Assembly: GCA_013696965.1 (NCBI GenBank)
Contig: JACCXN010000091.1
Span: 124,001 to 188,000, forward strand
DNA from: Bacteroidota bacterium
GTDB taxonomy: Bacteria > Bacteroidota > Bacteroidia > JACCXN01
Length of the DNA: 64,000 nt
Direction: 5' to 3'
The notes under the pieces are model-generated. The model saw only the letters and a list, made by a program, of their open reading frames with translations. It ran no database searches and was not told where the DNA came from. Position 1 is the stretch's first letter. The number at the start of each line of letters is the position of its first letter. Position numbers and translations under genes: made by a program. This document shows positions 47,701-56,030 of the stretch, piece after piece.

Positions 47701-47957
47701 AAAAACAGGAATTTGAAACCCTGGAAATTGATATTAAAAAGGATGATAGAATTTATTTATCTTCAGATGGATATGCCGATCAATTTGGGGGAGAAAAAGG
47801 CAAAAAAATGATGACAAAAAATTTCAAAGAAAAACTGCTTTCTATTCAAGAACGCTCCATGAAAGAGCAGGAGCAAATTCTAGAACACTATTTTGTTGAG
47901 TGGAAATCATCTTTGGAACAAGTGGATGATGTATTGGTAATTGCACTGAAAATTTAA
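44709..47957 (+). CDS. Propeller sensor fused to a SpoIIE-type PP2C phosphatase
   Basis: This 1082-residue transmembrane protein has a signal peptide (about 1-20), a long extracytoplasmic region with repeated blades of the two-component-regulator propeller type (GTIYVGAVGEFGFL, GNLWISTRNQGIARF, DQFWIGGTEGLFQY), a Y_Y_Y domain (YFLEGYDNKWSAWD ... GTYRFKVRAKNIYG), one transmembrane helix (about 765-790), a coiled coil, and a cytoplasmic SpoIIE phosphatase from about residue 830. Metal-binding motifs are present: VSGDFYS, ADCTGHGVPGAFMS, SRDGMDIAL-like TRDGMDIAL, LSSDGYADQFGG and VDDVLVIAL. Such proteins probably dephosphorylate an anti-sigma-factor antagonist in response to an outside ligand. 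No such partner is adjacent. Confidence 0.9.
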   Translation: MFKNISIVLFFSLSFSSFSQEQGKPYITNYTPKDYKAATQNWAIVQDNRGVMYFANNTCVIEYDGKEWRNIPVSNNSIVRSLAADSNGTIYVGAVGEFGFLLPDEKGNLNYKSLSSELDSTDRSFADVWQTFANKEFVFFGTQQVLYIYHKQSGKISTVKAGENNFHVFFMVHQKLYVRKWNEGLMQLENQQFELVKGGEKFSEERIYVMLPYKENKILMGTRSKGLFIFSPSSDLRTNPELFIKLESDADEFLLQNQLYHGAMLENDAYALATIRGGVIIIGKDGKTKAILNKQTDLQDDFVFFVCPDNQSGLWVALNTGISRVEINSPISLWGESSGLKGEIESIIRHKNILYIATSRGVYYLTGGKFQPVSGIESQSWDLIQFNTGLDKKLLVATSSGVYEINLNKSVLINELVSGKLLQSKVDRNKLYVGLFDGLMEMFYESGKWITKERIQNLNDDVQSLEEDKNGNLWISTRNQGIARFKDGKVKYYDPVSGVTLLRGIRIFKLNNQELLFATEKGVYVYDQQKDKFNYHPINETLVKTDNPAIWQLTKDKAENLLLNIFTETNNWIELAVKEKNGYRRDTIGFKRLPSMTIQALLSEEDQFWIGGTEGLFQYKKSLQKNYLLPFNALIRKVSSTNDSILFYGTYFSNEISSNGVDKYMTTWQSDSLIPELDYAQNSLNFNFSAPYFDGNVSILYSYFLEGYDNKWSAWDISNKKEYTNLPEGTYRFKVRAKNIYGVISNSAEYQYIILPPWYRTFWAFFGYLILFATLIYILVQLSVRSLKKSKIKLELTVKERTAEITNQNIELHHQKAEIEHQKKEITDSINYAERIQRSILPPIKQIQSFFPDSFVLFKPKDIVSGDFYSFFKVENPKNNETKFLIAAADCTGHGVPGAFMSVVGSEKISAAVKTSDDPGKILQLLNKSIKVALRQSDNADSTRDGMDIALCGINLEGKKMYFSGANRPLWLIRKENQEWNLTEYKPTKSAIGGLTDEKQEFETLEIDIKKDDRIYLSSDGYADQFGGEKGKKMMTKNFKEKLLSIQERSMKEQEQILEHYFVEWKSSLEQVDDVLVIALKI

Positions 47958-48033
47958 TACCCTTATTCTCATTCTCTTATTTACCGAGGGTAAAGATATA
48001 TATAGCTAATTTTACACTAAATTTTAAGGTTCA

Positions 48034-48909
48034 ATGATAAAATCAATGACGGGTTACGGGAAGGCTGTAACTGATTGGGAAAGCAAAAAAATAACAGTTG
48101 AAATTCGCTCATTGAATAGTAAACAGCTTGATTTAAATCTTCGGGTAAATGGTTTGTATCGGGAAAAGGAGTTGGAAATTCGTTCTATTGGAATGAACCA
48201 GGCGGAAAGAGGAAGAGTGGATTTATCGGTTTATGTTGAATCGGCAGGTGAAGAAAAATCTGTAAAAATCAACACTTCTCTTGCTAAAAACTATTTCAAT
48301 GAATTGCGAAGTTTGGCAGAATCTGTTGGTGCCCCTCAAACAGATTATTTAGCATTGATAATGAAAATGCCTGATATTTTCACCCATACTGAAAAGCCGG
48401 AGTTGGATGAAAAGGAATGGAAGGTTGTAGTTGGGGCAATTCATAAGGCATTTATAGAGTTTAATGTTTTTAGATCAGATGAGGGCAAAGCTCTTGAAAA
48501 AGAATTAAATCTCAGGGTAAATAATATTCTTGATTTGTTAAAAGAAATTGAGGTTTTTGATCCAATACGTACAAAACAGGTAAAGGAACGTTTACAAAAG
48601 CACCTGGATGAATTAACTGAAAAAGAATCTATTGACAAAAATCGATTTGAACAGGAACTTATATATTATCTTGAAAAATTAGATATTACAGAGGAACGTG
48701 TTAGGCTTAGGACTCATTGCAATTACTTTTTTGAAACCATGGAAAGCACAGCAGCAGAAGGTCGAAAACTGGGTTTTATTTCCCAGGAAATTGGCAGGGA
48801 AGTAAACACAATCGGATCAAAGGCTAATGACGCTTCTATTCAAAAACTGGTAGTTCAAATGAAAGACGAGCTTGAAAAAATAAAAGAACAACTTCTAAAT
48901 GTACTTTAG
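48034..48909 (+). CDS. YicC/YloC family endoribonuclease
   Basis: This 291-residue cytoplasmic protein begins MIKSMTGYGKAVTDWESK, the invariant YicC opening, and ends with the family block NYFFETMESTAAEGRKLGFISQEIGREVNTIGSKANDASIQ, shown here only in parts: EGRKLGFISQEIGREVNTIG and GSKANDASIQ. E. coli YicC and B. subtilis YloC have been reported as endoribonucleases. It precedes gmk by about 77 bases, a common pairing across bacteria. Confidence 0.93.
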   Translation: MIKSMTGYGKAVTDWESKKITVEIRSLNSKQLDLNLRVNGLYREKELEIRSIGMNQAERGRVDLSVYVESAGEEKSVKINTSLAKNYFNELRSLAESVGAPQTDYLALIMKMPDIFTHTEKPELDEKEWKVVVGAIHKAFIEFNVFRSDEGKALEKELNLRVNNILDLLKEIEVFDPIRTKQVKERLQKHLDELTEKESIDKNRFEQELIYYLEKLDITEERVRLRTHCNYFFETMESTAAEGRKLGFISQEIGREVNTIGSKANDASIQKLVVQMKDELEKIKEQLLNVL

Positions 48910-48919
48910 TTTTTTGAAG

Positions 48920-48927
48920 TATTTTTG
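48920..48927 (+). promoter_or_regulatory. -7 promoter element (TATTTTTG) of gmk
   Basis: TATTTTTG matches TAnnTTTG and lies 59 bases before the gmk ATG, within the yicC-gmk gap. No TTG lies 17-23 bases upstream, so gmk may depend partly on read-through from yicC. Confidence 0.35.
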
Positions 48928-48986
48928 TACTGTCTTGAAAGGATCGTTTGAATTAAAACTACCTTTTCAATACAAAATTGAAAACA

Positions 48987-49592
48987 ATGGCAGGTAAATT
49001 AATTATATTTTCAGCACCCTCCGGGGCAGGTAAAACAACAATAGTTCAGCATCTTGTTAAGCTCCCGAAATTCAACCTTGAATTTTCCATATCTGCATGT
49101 TGCAGGCCAAAGAGAGATGGAGAACTAGGAGGAAAGGATTATTATTTTTTATCCAAGGATGAATTCATGGACAAAATTGAGCAGGGCGAGTTTCTTGAGT
49201 GGCAGGAAGTATATAAAGATCATTATTATGGAACTCTTTATTCAGAGGTAGAGCGAATTCTTAACAACAACAAAAATGTAATTTTTGATGTGGATGTAGA
49301 AGGGGGATTAAACCTTAAACAAAAATATGCAGATAATGCCCTTGCAGTTTTTGTAATGCCTCCTTCCATCCAGCATTTGGAGCAAAGGTTAAGAGACCGT
49401 TCTACAGAATCCCCCGAAAGCATTGCTCGCAGAATGGGCAAAGCTGAAAAAGAGCTTACAGTTGCTGACCAATTTGATGTTATTCTTTACAACGACAATC
49501 TTGAGAAAGCATTAAAAGATGCTGAAAAAATTGTTGAAGAATACCTTCAAAAGCAGGAGAAAAGCAGTACTGAAAAAAACAGGCCTTTTTAG
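48987..49592 (+). CDS. gmk: Guanylate kinase
   Basis: This 201-residue enzyme phosphorylates GMP to GDP. The P-loop is SAPSGAGKTTIV at the N terminus, and the GMP-binding blocks SACCRPKRDGELGGKDYYF and EWQEVYKDHYYGT follow, as does VIFDVDVEGGLNLK. The ATG at 48987 is preferred over a TTG three codons upstream, because the family begins directly before the P-loop. The gene's last four bases overlap the convergent purQ. Confidence 0.96.
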   Translation: MAGKLIIFSAPSGAGKTTIVQHLVKLPKFNLEFSISACCRPKRDGELGGKDYYFLSKDEFMDKIEQGEFLEWQEVYKDHYYGTLYSEVERILNNNKNVIFDVDVEGGLNLKQKYADNALAVFVMPPSIQHLEQRLRDRSTESPESIARRMGKAEKELTVADQFDVILYNDNLEKALKDAEKIVEEYLQKQEKSSTEKNRPF

Positions 49593-50293
49593 GCACTAAC
49601 CTTGTTTAATACAGAAATAATAGAATCAAAAATAACAATTCCATCCGTATTTCCCAGGTCTTTATCTGCAGCTCTTTCAGGGTGAGGCATCATTCCAAAA
49701 ACATTTTTTCCAGAATTACAAACCCCAGCAATGTTTTCTACCGATCCATTTGGATTGGCCTCTTTGGAAATATTTCCACTTTCATCGCAATAACGGAACA
49801 AAACCTGTCCATTGTCGTTAAGTTGCTTTAAGGTTTGTTCATTGGCAAAATACAATCCTTCACCGTGAGCAACAGGGATTTTAAGAACCTGGGTAAGATC
49901 GATATTTGCTGTTAATGCAGTATCGCTTGTTTGAGCTTTTAAATATACATTCTTGCAATTGAATTTTTGATGTTCATTGTGTAATAATGCTCCTGGAACA
50001 AGGCCAGCTTCGCATAAAATCTGAAAACCGTTGCAAACACCCAGTACATATCCACCTTTATTTGCATGTGCAATAACTGAATTCATAATTGGGGAAAAAC
50101 GGGCAATTGCTCCTGATCGTAAATAATCGCCATAGGAGAAGCCTCCCGGAAGCACGATGAAATCACAGCCTTTTAAATCGCTGTCTTTATGCCACAAATG
50201 CTCCACACGCTGTCCCATTTTTTCACTAAGGACGTAAATCATGTCTTCATCACAATTGGATCCTGGAAATGTAACTACTCCGAATTTTGGCAT
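49589..50293 (-). CDS. purQ: Phosphoribosylformylglycinamidine synthase, glutamine amidotransferase subunit
   Basis: This 234-residue class I amidotransferase supplies ammonia to PurL in purine synthesis. It begins KFGVVTFPGSNCDEDMIYVL, has the nucleophilic cysteine in LGVCNGFQILCEAG, and the His-Glu pair in MMPHPERAAD. Separate small PurQ implies a PurL/PurS-type multi-subunit enzyme, whose other genes are not in the window. It overlaps gmk by 4 bases at their 3' ends. Confidence 0.95.
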   Translation of the reverse strand: MPKFGVVTFPGSNCDEDMIYVLSEKMGQRVEHLWHKDSDLKGCDFIVLPGGFSYGDYLRSGAIARFSPIMNSVIAHANKGGYVLGVCNGFQILCEAGLVPGALLHNEHQKFNCKNVYLKAQTSDTALTANIDLTQVLKIPVAHGEGLYFANEQTLKQLNDNGQVLFRYCDESGNISKEANPNGSVENIAGVCNSGKNVFGMMPHPERAADKDLGNTDGIVIFDSIISVLNKVSA

Positions 50294-50324
50294 ATGTTTT
50301 ATTTTTTAAACGGTGAATTTTCTG

Positions 50325-50332
50325 CAAAAATA
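50325..50332 (-). promoter_or_regulatory. -7 promoter element (TATTTTTG) of purQ
   Basis: On the minus strand TATTTTTG matches TAnnTTTG and lies 31 bases before the purQ ATG at 50293. No exact TTG occurs at normal spacing. No purine-responsive riboswitch structure was recognised. Confidence 0.4.
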
Positions 50333-50399
50333 ATCTATTAATTAAAAACGCTGACAGAATTCTTTATGTTATTTTCAGTAAAACTAATTATTTGCAATC

Positions 50400-51386
50400 T
50401 CACACAAAAAAATTGAAAATAATAAATCCTAATAAACACAGCAAAATGCATTCTGCAAGCCATCTTCTTTTGGCATGAAGGAAATAATTTCCTGTAAAAA
50501 CGGCAAAAGGAATTGCAGCAAGAGCTATAGTTTGTAAATTCCTGCTGTTATCAAAAAGTATGGCTACCAACCCGGTAAACAGAAGAACAACCAATGTTTT
50601 TAGCAGGTATTGAATACGCAGTACGCTATTTGCCATTACCTTAAACATTGTTAATATGGATAAGCCAAGCAAAACCAAAAGGCAAATTACAAGTGCATAA
50701 TGGGTTGAAATGAGTTGGGGAAGAACAATATTGGCAGGATTTAATTCAGAGGTGAATTTTTCCTGAACAAGACCAAGTAAATCACCTGTCCAAAGATAGT
50801 AATAGGTAGAAAGAAAAACATAAGGAACAGCAACTCCTACCAGAGCAATTATATATTCTCTCCAGATAAAAGTTCGGGTGATAATAAGACTACCCCAGAT
50901 AAACAAGAAGAAAACTATTGCAGGGAAATAGAAAAACGATGCAATTGCAATGAGTGCACCAGCATCAAACATTTGTGAAAAAACAGTTTTTTGTAAATAA
51001 ACTGTGCTTGTTCTCTTTATTGCAAACAAAACAAAAAGGTTTGCAAAAATAACCGGATGCATTATTTGCAATTCAGTAATGGAACTCATTACAAGGATAT
51101 ACATTAATGCAGGAAGGTTGGTTTTGGGACTAAGCATTTCATTTTTATTGACAATGCTGTTAAGTAAGAGTGCCTGCAGGAATACTAGCAATAAGCTAAC
51201 AATATTGGAAAAATAAGGAACCCCGGAGGTTAAATAAACCATGGCATCATACAAAGGCATAGTGTTATCAAAGCTAACAGGAAGTGGATATTTTAAAAAC
51301 CCAGGTATCCAAAGCAAAAGAGCAACAATAGGAAGACCAGCAATTAAAGGTGCGGGTTGATTGGGTTTAAAAAAGCTTACAAGCAT
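50400..51386 (-). CDS. DUF6427-type integral membrane protein
   Basis: This 328-residue protein is almost entirely hydrophobic, with about nine to ten predicted membrane helices and short loops. The N-terminal MLVSFFKPNQPAPLIAG and the following helices resemble the DUF6427 family of Bacteroidota, whose function is unknown. Context supports this: in the phylum these genes tend to lie near purD and a tiny DUF6341-like gene, as here. It is divergent from the tiny gene, and its start codon touches that gene's promoter. Confidence 0.75.
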   Translation of the reverse strand: MLVSFFKPNQPAPLIAGLPIVALLLWIPGFLKYPLPVSFDNTMPLYDAMVYLTSGVPYFSNIVSLLLVFLQALLLNSIVNKNEMLSPKTNLPALMYILVMSSITELQIMHPVIFANLFVLFAIKRTSTVYLQKTVFSQMFDAGALIAIASFFYFPAIVFFLFIWGSLIITRTFIWREYIIALVGVAVPYVFLSTYYYLWTGDLLGLVQEKFTSELNPANIVLPQLISTHYALVICLLVLLGLSILTMFKVMANSVLRIQYLLKTLVVLLFTGLVAILFDNSRNLQTIALAAIPFAVFTGNYFLHAKRRWLAECILLCLLGFIIFNFFV

Positions 51387-51418
51387 TGGCGGAAATATAA
51401 TTTTTTATTTTACTTTTG
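51386..51418 (+). promoter_or_regulatory. Full promoter: TTG-22-TACTTTTG
   Basis: TTG at 51386-51388 and TACTTTTG at 51411-51418 have 22 bases between them and match the phylum consensus. The -33 element overlaps the first base of the start codon of the divergent membrane-protein gene. The box ends 23 bases before the ATG at 51442. Confidence 0.6.
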
Positions 51419-51441
51419 CTTTGTTTAAATATCACACTCAT

Positions 51442-51621
51442 ATGAACGAAATAATATACGGATTAGGTAAGCTGTTTCAAGAATCATTTAAAATCCTGAA
51501 TCTTTTGGGTAATATCCCCAATTATATATTTATAGCAACCGGCTTTATACTTCTTTTTTACTGGCTTAAAGAAATGGTAAAATACAACCGTGAGGCTGAA
51601 GAAAAAGGAACTTTAAAATAA
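51442..51621 (+). CDS. Small DUF6341-like single-helix membrane protein
   Basis: This is a 59-residue protein from the ATG at 51442; a longer frame from 51361 would start inside the neighbouring gene and promoter and is rejected. It has an amphipathic N-terminal part (MNEIIYGLGKLFQESFKIL), one hydrophobic helix (YIFIATGFILLFYWL) and a charged tail (KEMVKYNREAEEKGTLK). Size, topology and position between the DUF6427-type gene and purD fit the DUF6341 family. Function is unknown. It has its own full promoter. Confidence 0.75.
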   Translation: MNEIIYGLGKLFQESFKILNLLGNIPNYIFIATGFILLFYWLKEMVKYNREAEEKGTLK

Positions 51622-51628
51622 AATTGCT

Positions 51629-52909
51629 TTAACTAGGCATTAGGTCTTTACCAATATCTTTTCTGAAATATTTTCCTTCAAAACTTATTGACTGGGCATT
51701 TTTGTATGATGCTTCCAGTGCATCTTTCATATTTGCAGCTAAGGAAGTAACTGCCAACACCCGTCCTCCATCACTTACTATTTCTCCGTTTATTTCTTTT
51801 GTTCCTGCATGGTAAACGAAACTTTCTGTTATATCTTTTAAACCAGTGATTCTTTTTTCTTTTTCGTAATCTCCCGGATAGCCTCCTGATACAAGAACAA
51901 CTGTTACCGCAGCCCTGTTATCAATAACCAATTCCTGCTTATTAAGTGTTTCCATTGCTACTGAAGATAATAAATCCAGGAAATCTGTTTTAATTCTAGG
52001 CAAAACAACCTCGGTTTCAGGATCACCCATACGAACGTTGTATTCTATTACATAAGGGCTTCCATCAACTTCAATTAATCCAATGAAAATAAATCCTTTA
52101 TAAGGAATTTCTTCCTTTTTAAGCCCCTCAATTGTTGGGATAATAATTCTTTTCTCAACAGCATCCATAAATTCTTTTCCAGCAAATGGTACAGGAGATA
52201 CAGCACCCATTCCTCCTGTATTCAGGCCAGAATCACCTTCCCCTATTCTTTTATAATCTTTAGCCTCTGGAAGTATTTTATACGAAATTCCATCTGTAAG
52301 CACAAATACTGAAAGTTCAGTTCCCTTTAAGAATTCTTCAATTACTACTTTCCTGGAGGCTTCACCAAATTTAGCATCTTCCAACATCGCTTTTAATTCT
52401 GCTTTAGCCTGTTGCAAATCTTCCAGTATAACTACACCCTTTCCTCCAGCAAGTCCGTCTGCTTTTAAAACATAGGGAGGCCTTAAACTTTCAAGGAAAG
52501 TATACCCTTGTTCTATGTTAAAAATGCTGAAGGATTTATAACCAGCAGTTGGAATTTTATGCCTTTGCATGAATTGTTTTGCAAAATCCTTACTGCCCTC
52601 AAGTCTTGCGCCTTCCTTACCAGGCCCAATTACCGGGATATTCTTAAGTTCTTCATTTGCAAGAAAATAATCGGCAATTCCATTAACCAAAGGGTCTTCA
52701 GGTCCAACCAAGACAAGGGTAATATTAAAATCAGTAACAAATTTTTTGATGCCATCAAAATCCGTAATTGATAAAGGCGCATTGTGTCCATACTGAGCAG
52801 TTCCTGCATTTCCAGGTGCAATATATAATTTTTCGCATTTTGGACTTGCAGCAATTTGTTTTGCAAAGGCATGCTCCCTACCACCTGATCCTAGTATTAA
52901 TACTTTCAT
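51629..52909 (-). CDS. purD: Phosphoribosylamine-glycine ligase
   Basis: This 426-residue ATP-grasp enzyme joins phosphoribosylamine and glycine in purine synthesis. It begins MKVLILGSGGREHAFAKQIA and shows the family blocks VLVGPEDPLVNGIAD, KADGLAGGKGVVI and EYNVRMGDPETEVVLPR. Length is normal. It converges with the small membrane-protein gene (7-base gap), and the carboxyltransferase gene lies 53 bases upstream on the same strand. Confidence 0.97.
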   Translation of the reverse strand: MKVLILGSGGREHAFAKQIAASPKCEKLYIAPGNAGTAQYGHNAPLSITDFDGIKKFVTDFNITLVLVGPEDPLVNGIADYFLANEELKNIPVIGPGKEGARLEGSKDFAKQFMQRHKIPTAGYKSFSIFNIEQGYTFLESLRPPYVLKADGLAGGKGVVILEDLQQAKAELKAMLEDAKFGEASRKVVIEEFLKGTELSVFVLTDGISYKILPEAKDYKRIGEGDSGLNTGGMGAVSPVPFAGKEFMDAVEKRIIIPTIEGLKKEEIPYKGFIFIGLIEVDGSPYVIEYNVRMGDPETEVVLPRIKTDFLDLLSSVAMETLNKQELVIDNRAAVTVVLVSGGYPGDYEKEKRITGLKDITESFVYHAGTKEINGEIVSDGGRVLAVTSLAANMKDALEASYKNAQSISFEGKYFRKDIGKDLMPS

Positions 52910-52962
52910 TTTATTTTGCTTTAATATTTAACAACCATCTCAATTATTCACTGTCACTCCAA

Positions 52963-54501
52963 TTATAAAGGAATATTCCCGTGCTTTTTCTTTGGCAATT
53001 TCTCTGCCTTGTTTTCAAGCATTTTAAAAGCCTTTATCAGCTTTTCTCTTGTTTGTTCTGGTCTTATTACCTCATCCACAAATCCTCTTTCAGCAGCCCG
53101 GTATGGATTTGCAAAGTGTTTCAAATATTCCTGTTCCTTTTCAATTAATTTTTCCTCTGGATTTGCTGCTTCAGAAATTTCTTTTTTAAATATGATTTCA
53201 GCCGCGCCTTTTGCTCCCATAACGGCAATTTCCGCAGTTGGCCAGGCATAATTCATATCAGCACCTATATGTTTTGAATTCATCACATCATAAGCTCCTC
53301 CATAAGCTTTACGTGTGATAACTGTAATTCTTGGAACAGTTGCCTCGCAAAATGCATAAAGCAATTTTGCACCGTGCATAATTATACCATTCCATTCCTG
53401 ATCGGTTCCTGGTAAAAATCCTGGAACATCTTCAAAAACTAACAAAGGAATGTTAAAACTATCACAGAACCGAACAAAACGTGCCGCTTTTGTTGAAGCA
53501 TGGATGTCAAGAACACCTGCCAAATAAGCCGGTTGATTGGCAACAATCCCTATGCTTCTTCCAGCTAATCTTGCAAAACCAACTACTATATTTGGAGCAA
53601 AATCTTTATGTACTTCCAGGAATTCCTCATCAATTACTCCATGAATAACCTCACGAATGTCATAGGGTTGATTCGCGCTTTCAGGAACTATGGAATTTAA
53701 TTTTGGACGTACTTCATTTGTTCCTGGTTCATAAGGAATCATTGGAACTTGTTCCTCACAATTCTGGGGAACATAGGATAATAATTTTTTAAGATAATCA
53801 ATACACTCTAACTCATTGGCACAGGCAAAATGGGTTACCCCCGATTTATTGGCATGAGTAATTGCCCCACCTAATTCTTCTGAAGTAACATTTTCATGGG
53901 TCACAGTTTTAACAACATTAGGCCCTGTAACAAACATATATGAGGTGTTTTCCACCATTAAAATAAAATCAGTTAAAGCAGGGGAATAAACCGCACCGCC
54001 AGCACAAGGCCCCATAATAGCTGAAAGCTGAGGAATCACCCCGGAGGCCCTTGTGTTTCGGTAAAAAATATCTGCATAACCTCCTAGGGAAACAACCCCT
54101 TCCTGGATACGAGCCCCACCAGAATCATTTAAACCAATAACAGGAGCACCATTTTTCATGGCCAAATCCATTATTTTACATATTTTTTCAGCATGGGTTT
54201 CAGATAGCGATCCTCCAAAAACAGTAAAATCCTGTGAAAAAACATAAACCAATCTTCCACTTATAGTACCATATCCTGTAACAACTCCATCTCCCAAATA
54301 TTTTTCGCGCTGCATGCCAAATTCATTGGAACGGTGAGTTACAAACATCCCTATTTCCTCGAAAGAGCCCTCATCCAACAGAAAATAAAGGCGCTCACGT
54401 GCCGTTAATTTCCCCTTTTTATGCTGAGATTCAATCCTTACATTTCCTCCGCCTAACTGAGCTTCGGCTATTTTTTCTTCTAATCTTTTAAATTTATCCA
54501 T
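52963..54501 (-). CDS. Acyl-CoA carboxylase carboxyltransferase (beta) subunit
   Basis: This 512-residue protein has the two crotonase-like halves of biotin-dependent carboxyltransferases. The N-terminal half contains [19 protein letters not shown] and [17 protein letters not shown], the C-terminal half [19 protein letters not shown] and [12 protein letters not shown]. It is most like propionyl-CoA carboxylase beta or methylmalonyl-CoA decarboxylase alpha subunits. No biotin carboxylase or biotin carrier gene is next to it, so the acyl-CoA substrate cannot be set. purD follows downstream. Confidence 0.92.
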   Translation of the reverse strand: MDKFKRLEEKIAEAQLGGGNVRIESQHKKGKLTARERLYFLLDEGSFEEIGMFVTHRSNEFGMQREKYLGDGVVTGYGTISGRLVYVFSQDFTVFGGSLSETHAEKICKIMDLAMKNGAPVIGLNDSGGARIQEGVVSLGGYADIFYRNTRASGVIPQLSAIMGPCAGGAVYSPALTDFILMVENTSYMFVTGPNVVKTVTHENVTSEELGGAITHANKSGVTHFACANELECIDYLKKLLSYVPQNCEEQVPMIPYEPGTNEVRPKLNSIVPESANQPYDIREVIHGVIDEEFLEVHKDFAPNIVVGFARLAGRSIGIVANQPAYLAGVLDIHASTKAARFVRFCDSFNIPLLVFEDVPGFLPGTDQEWNGIIMHGAKLLYAFCEATVPRITVITRKAYGGAYDVMNSKHIGADMNYAWPTAEIAVMGAKGAAEIIFKKEISEAANPEEKLIEKEQEYLKHFANPYRAAERGFVDEVIRPEQTREKLIKAFKMLENKAEKLPKKKHGNIPL

Positions 54502-54703
54502 TGTATTTATATCAAGGCATTTTATTCTTGGTAAAATTAGTAAAGTGACGGTATAATGAAAAGGATTATCAAAAAGGTTTTTATTTTCTTTTTAACTTTT
54601 TTATTCCTGGTGCTTTAGTTCGCAAGTATTACCTAGTTACATGATAAGTAAGTGTTAATTATGGGATTGATAAAAATCATTTTCAATTCAATGCGGTTAT
54701 TTG

Positions 54704-54711
54704 TAATTTTG
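54704..54711 (+). promoter_or_regulatory. -7 promoter element (TAATTTTG) of hmgA
   Basis: TAATTTTG matches TAnnTTTG and ends 26 bases before the hmgA ATG at 54738. The nearest upstream TTG is 34 bases away, too far for the usual spacing. Confidence 0.4.
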
Positions 54712-54737
54712 TACTCTAATTTTAAATTACTTTACTT

Positions 54738-55895
54738 ATGCCAGTTTATCATCAACTTGGAAGTATACCTCATAAACGCCATACTATTTTTACTAAACCC
54801 GGAGGTGGTTACTATTATGAACAATTATTCGGAACCGAAGGCTTCCACGGTATGGCTTCTTTGCTTTACCATGAACACAGGCCTACAATTGTTAAAGAAA
54901 TACTGGAAAGTTATGATGTTTCTCCTAAAATTGCTGATCCGAAAACCTTAAAGTCACTTCGTCTTAAAGGGTTTGATATTCCTTCAACAGATGATTTCTT
55001 AAATAGCAGAAAAGCATTGCTGGTTAATAACGATTTACATCTAGGACTTGCAGCCCCAAAAAAGTCAATGGAAGATTACTTCTACAAAAATGCAGATGCT
55101 GATGAGTTATTATTTATTCATAAAGGAACCGGCAGGCTTCGCACTTTGGTTGGCACAATTGAATTTGTTTACGGTGATTATCTTGTAATACCAAGAGGTA
55201 TGATCTATAAAATAGAATTTAACACAGTTGAGAACAGGATTTTGTATGTAGAATCATTCAGTCCTATTTATACCCCTAAAAGATACAGGAATGAGTTCGG
55301 GCAGTTATTAGAACACTCCCCTTTTTGCGAAAGAGATTTTAAATTGCCAAAGGATCTGGAAACCCATGATGAGAAAGGCGATTTCCTAGTAAAGATTAAA
55401 AAGCAAGGGGTAATGCATCAATATATTTACGGTACTCATCCCTTTGATGTTGTAGGATGGGATGGATACAATTTTCCATATGGATTTTCAATTCATAATT
55501 TTGAACCGATAACCGGCCGAGTTCATCAACCACCTCCTGTTCATCAAAATTTTGAAGCCCACAATTTTGTTGTTTGTTCCTTCTGCCCGAGGCTTTATGA
55601 TTACCATCCTCAATCGATTCCTGCTCCATACAATCATTCCAACATTGATTCTGATGAAGTGCTTTATTATGTGGATGGAGATTTTATGAGCAGAAACGAT
55701 ATAGAACAAGGTCAAATAACATTGCATCCTGGTGGAATCCCACATGGCCCTCATCCCGGAGCTATGGAAAGAAGCATTGGACAAAAGAAAACAGACGAGC
55801 TTGCGGTTATGGTAGATACCTTCAAGCCTTTAATGGTGACAGAAGAAGCCATGAAAATTGATGATGGGAAATATTATAAATCATGGATGGAATAA
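54738..55895 (+). CDS. hmgA: Homogentisate 1,2-dioxygenase
   Basis: This 385-residue iron enzyme opens the ring of homogentisate to maleylacetoacetate in tyrosine breakdown. The iron ligands sit in PYNHSNIDSDEVLYY (His and Glu) and in LHPGGIPHGPHPG (His). The mid-domain GRVHQPPPVHQNFEA is also typical. It is shorter than the human enzyme (445) but matches many bacterial forms. The next gene, hppD, makes its substrate. The ATG at 54738 is chosen; a frame starting at 54652 in another phase is a shadow. Confidence 0.94.
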   Translation: MPVYHQLGSIPHKRHTIFTKPGGGYYYEQLFGTEGFHGMASLLYHEHRPTIVKEILESYDVSPKIADPKTLKSLRLKGFDIPSTDDFLNSRKALLVNNDLHLGLAAPKKSMEDYFYKNADADELLFIHKGTGRLRTLVGTIEFVYGDYLVIPRGMIYKIEFNTVENRILYVESFSPIYTPKRYRNEFGQLLEHSPFCERDFKLPKDLETHDEKGDFLVKIKKQGVMHQYIYGTHPFDVVGWDGYNFPYGFSIHNFEPITGRVHQPPPVHQNFEAHNFVVCSFCPRLYDYHPQSIPAPYNHSNIDSDEVLYYVDGDFMSRNDIEQGQITLHPGGIPHGPHPGAMERSIGQKKTDELAVMVDTFKPLMVTEEAMKIDDGKYYKSWME

Positions 55896-55967
55896 TTTTG
55901 AGCTAAATTTTCTTAGCCAAAATAGTTTATTTTTAATGCTTTCCGTCTGAAAACACCTTATATTTCG

Positions 55968-55975
55968 TACTTTTG
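55968..55975 (+). promoter_or_regulatory. -7 promoter element (TACTTTTG) upstream of hppD
   Basis: TACTTTTG matches TAnnTTTG and lies 55 bases before the hppD ATG, in the 135-base gap after hmgA. No TTG at the usual spacing. It suggests hppD can be transcribed independently of hmgA. Confidence 0.4.
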
Positions 55976-56030
55976 TATAATATATTACTTTAATAATCAT
56001 TCAATTAACTATTTATAATTACGCATTTAT

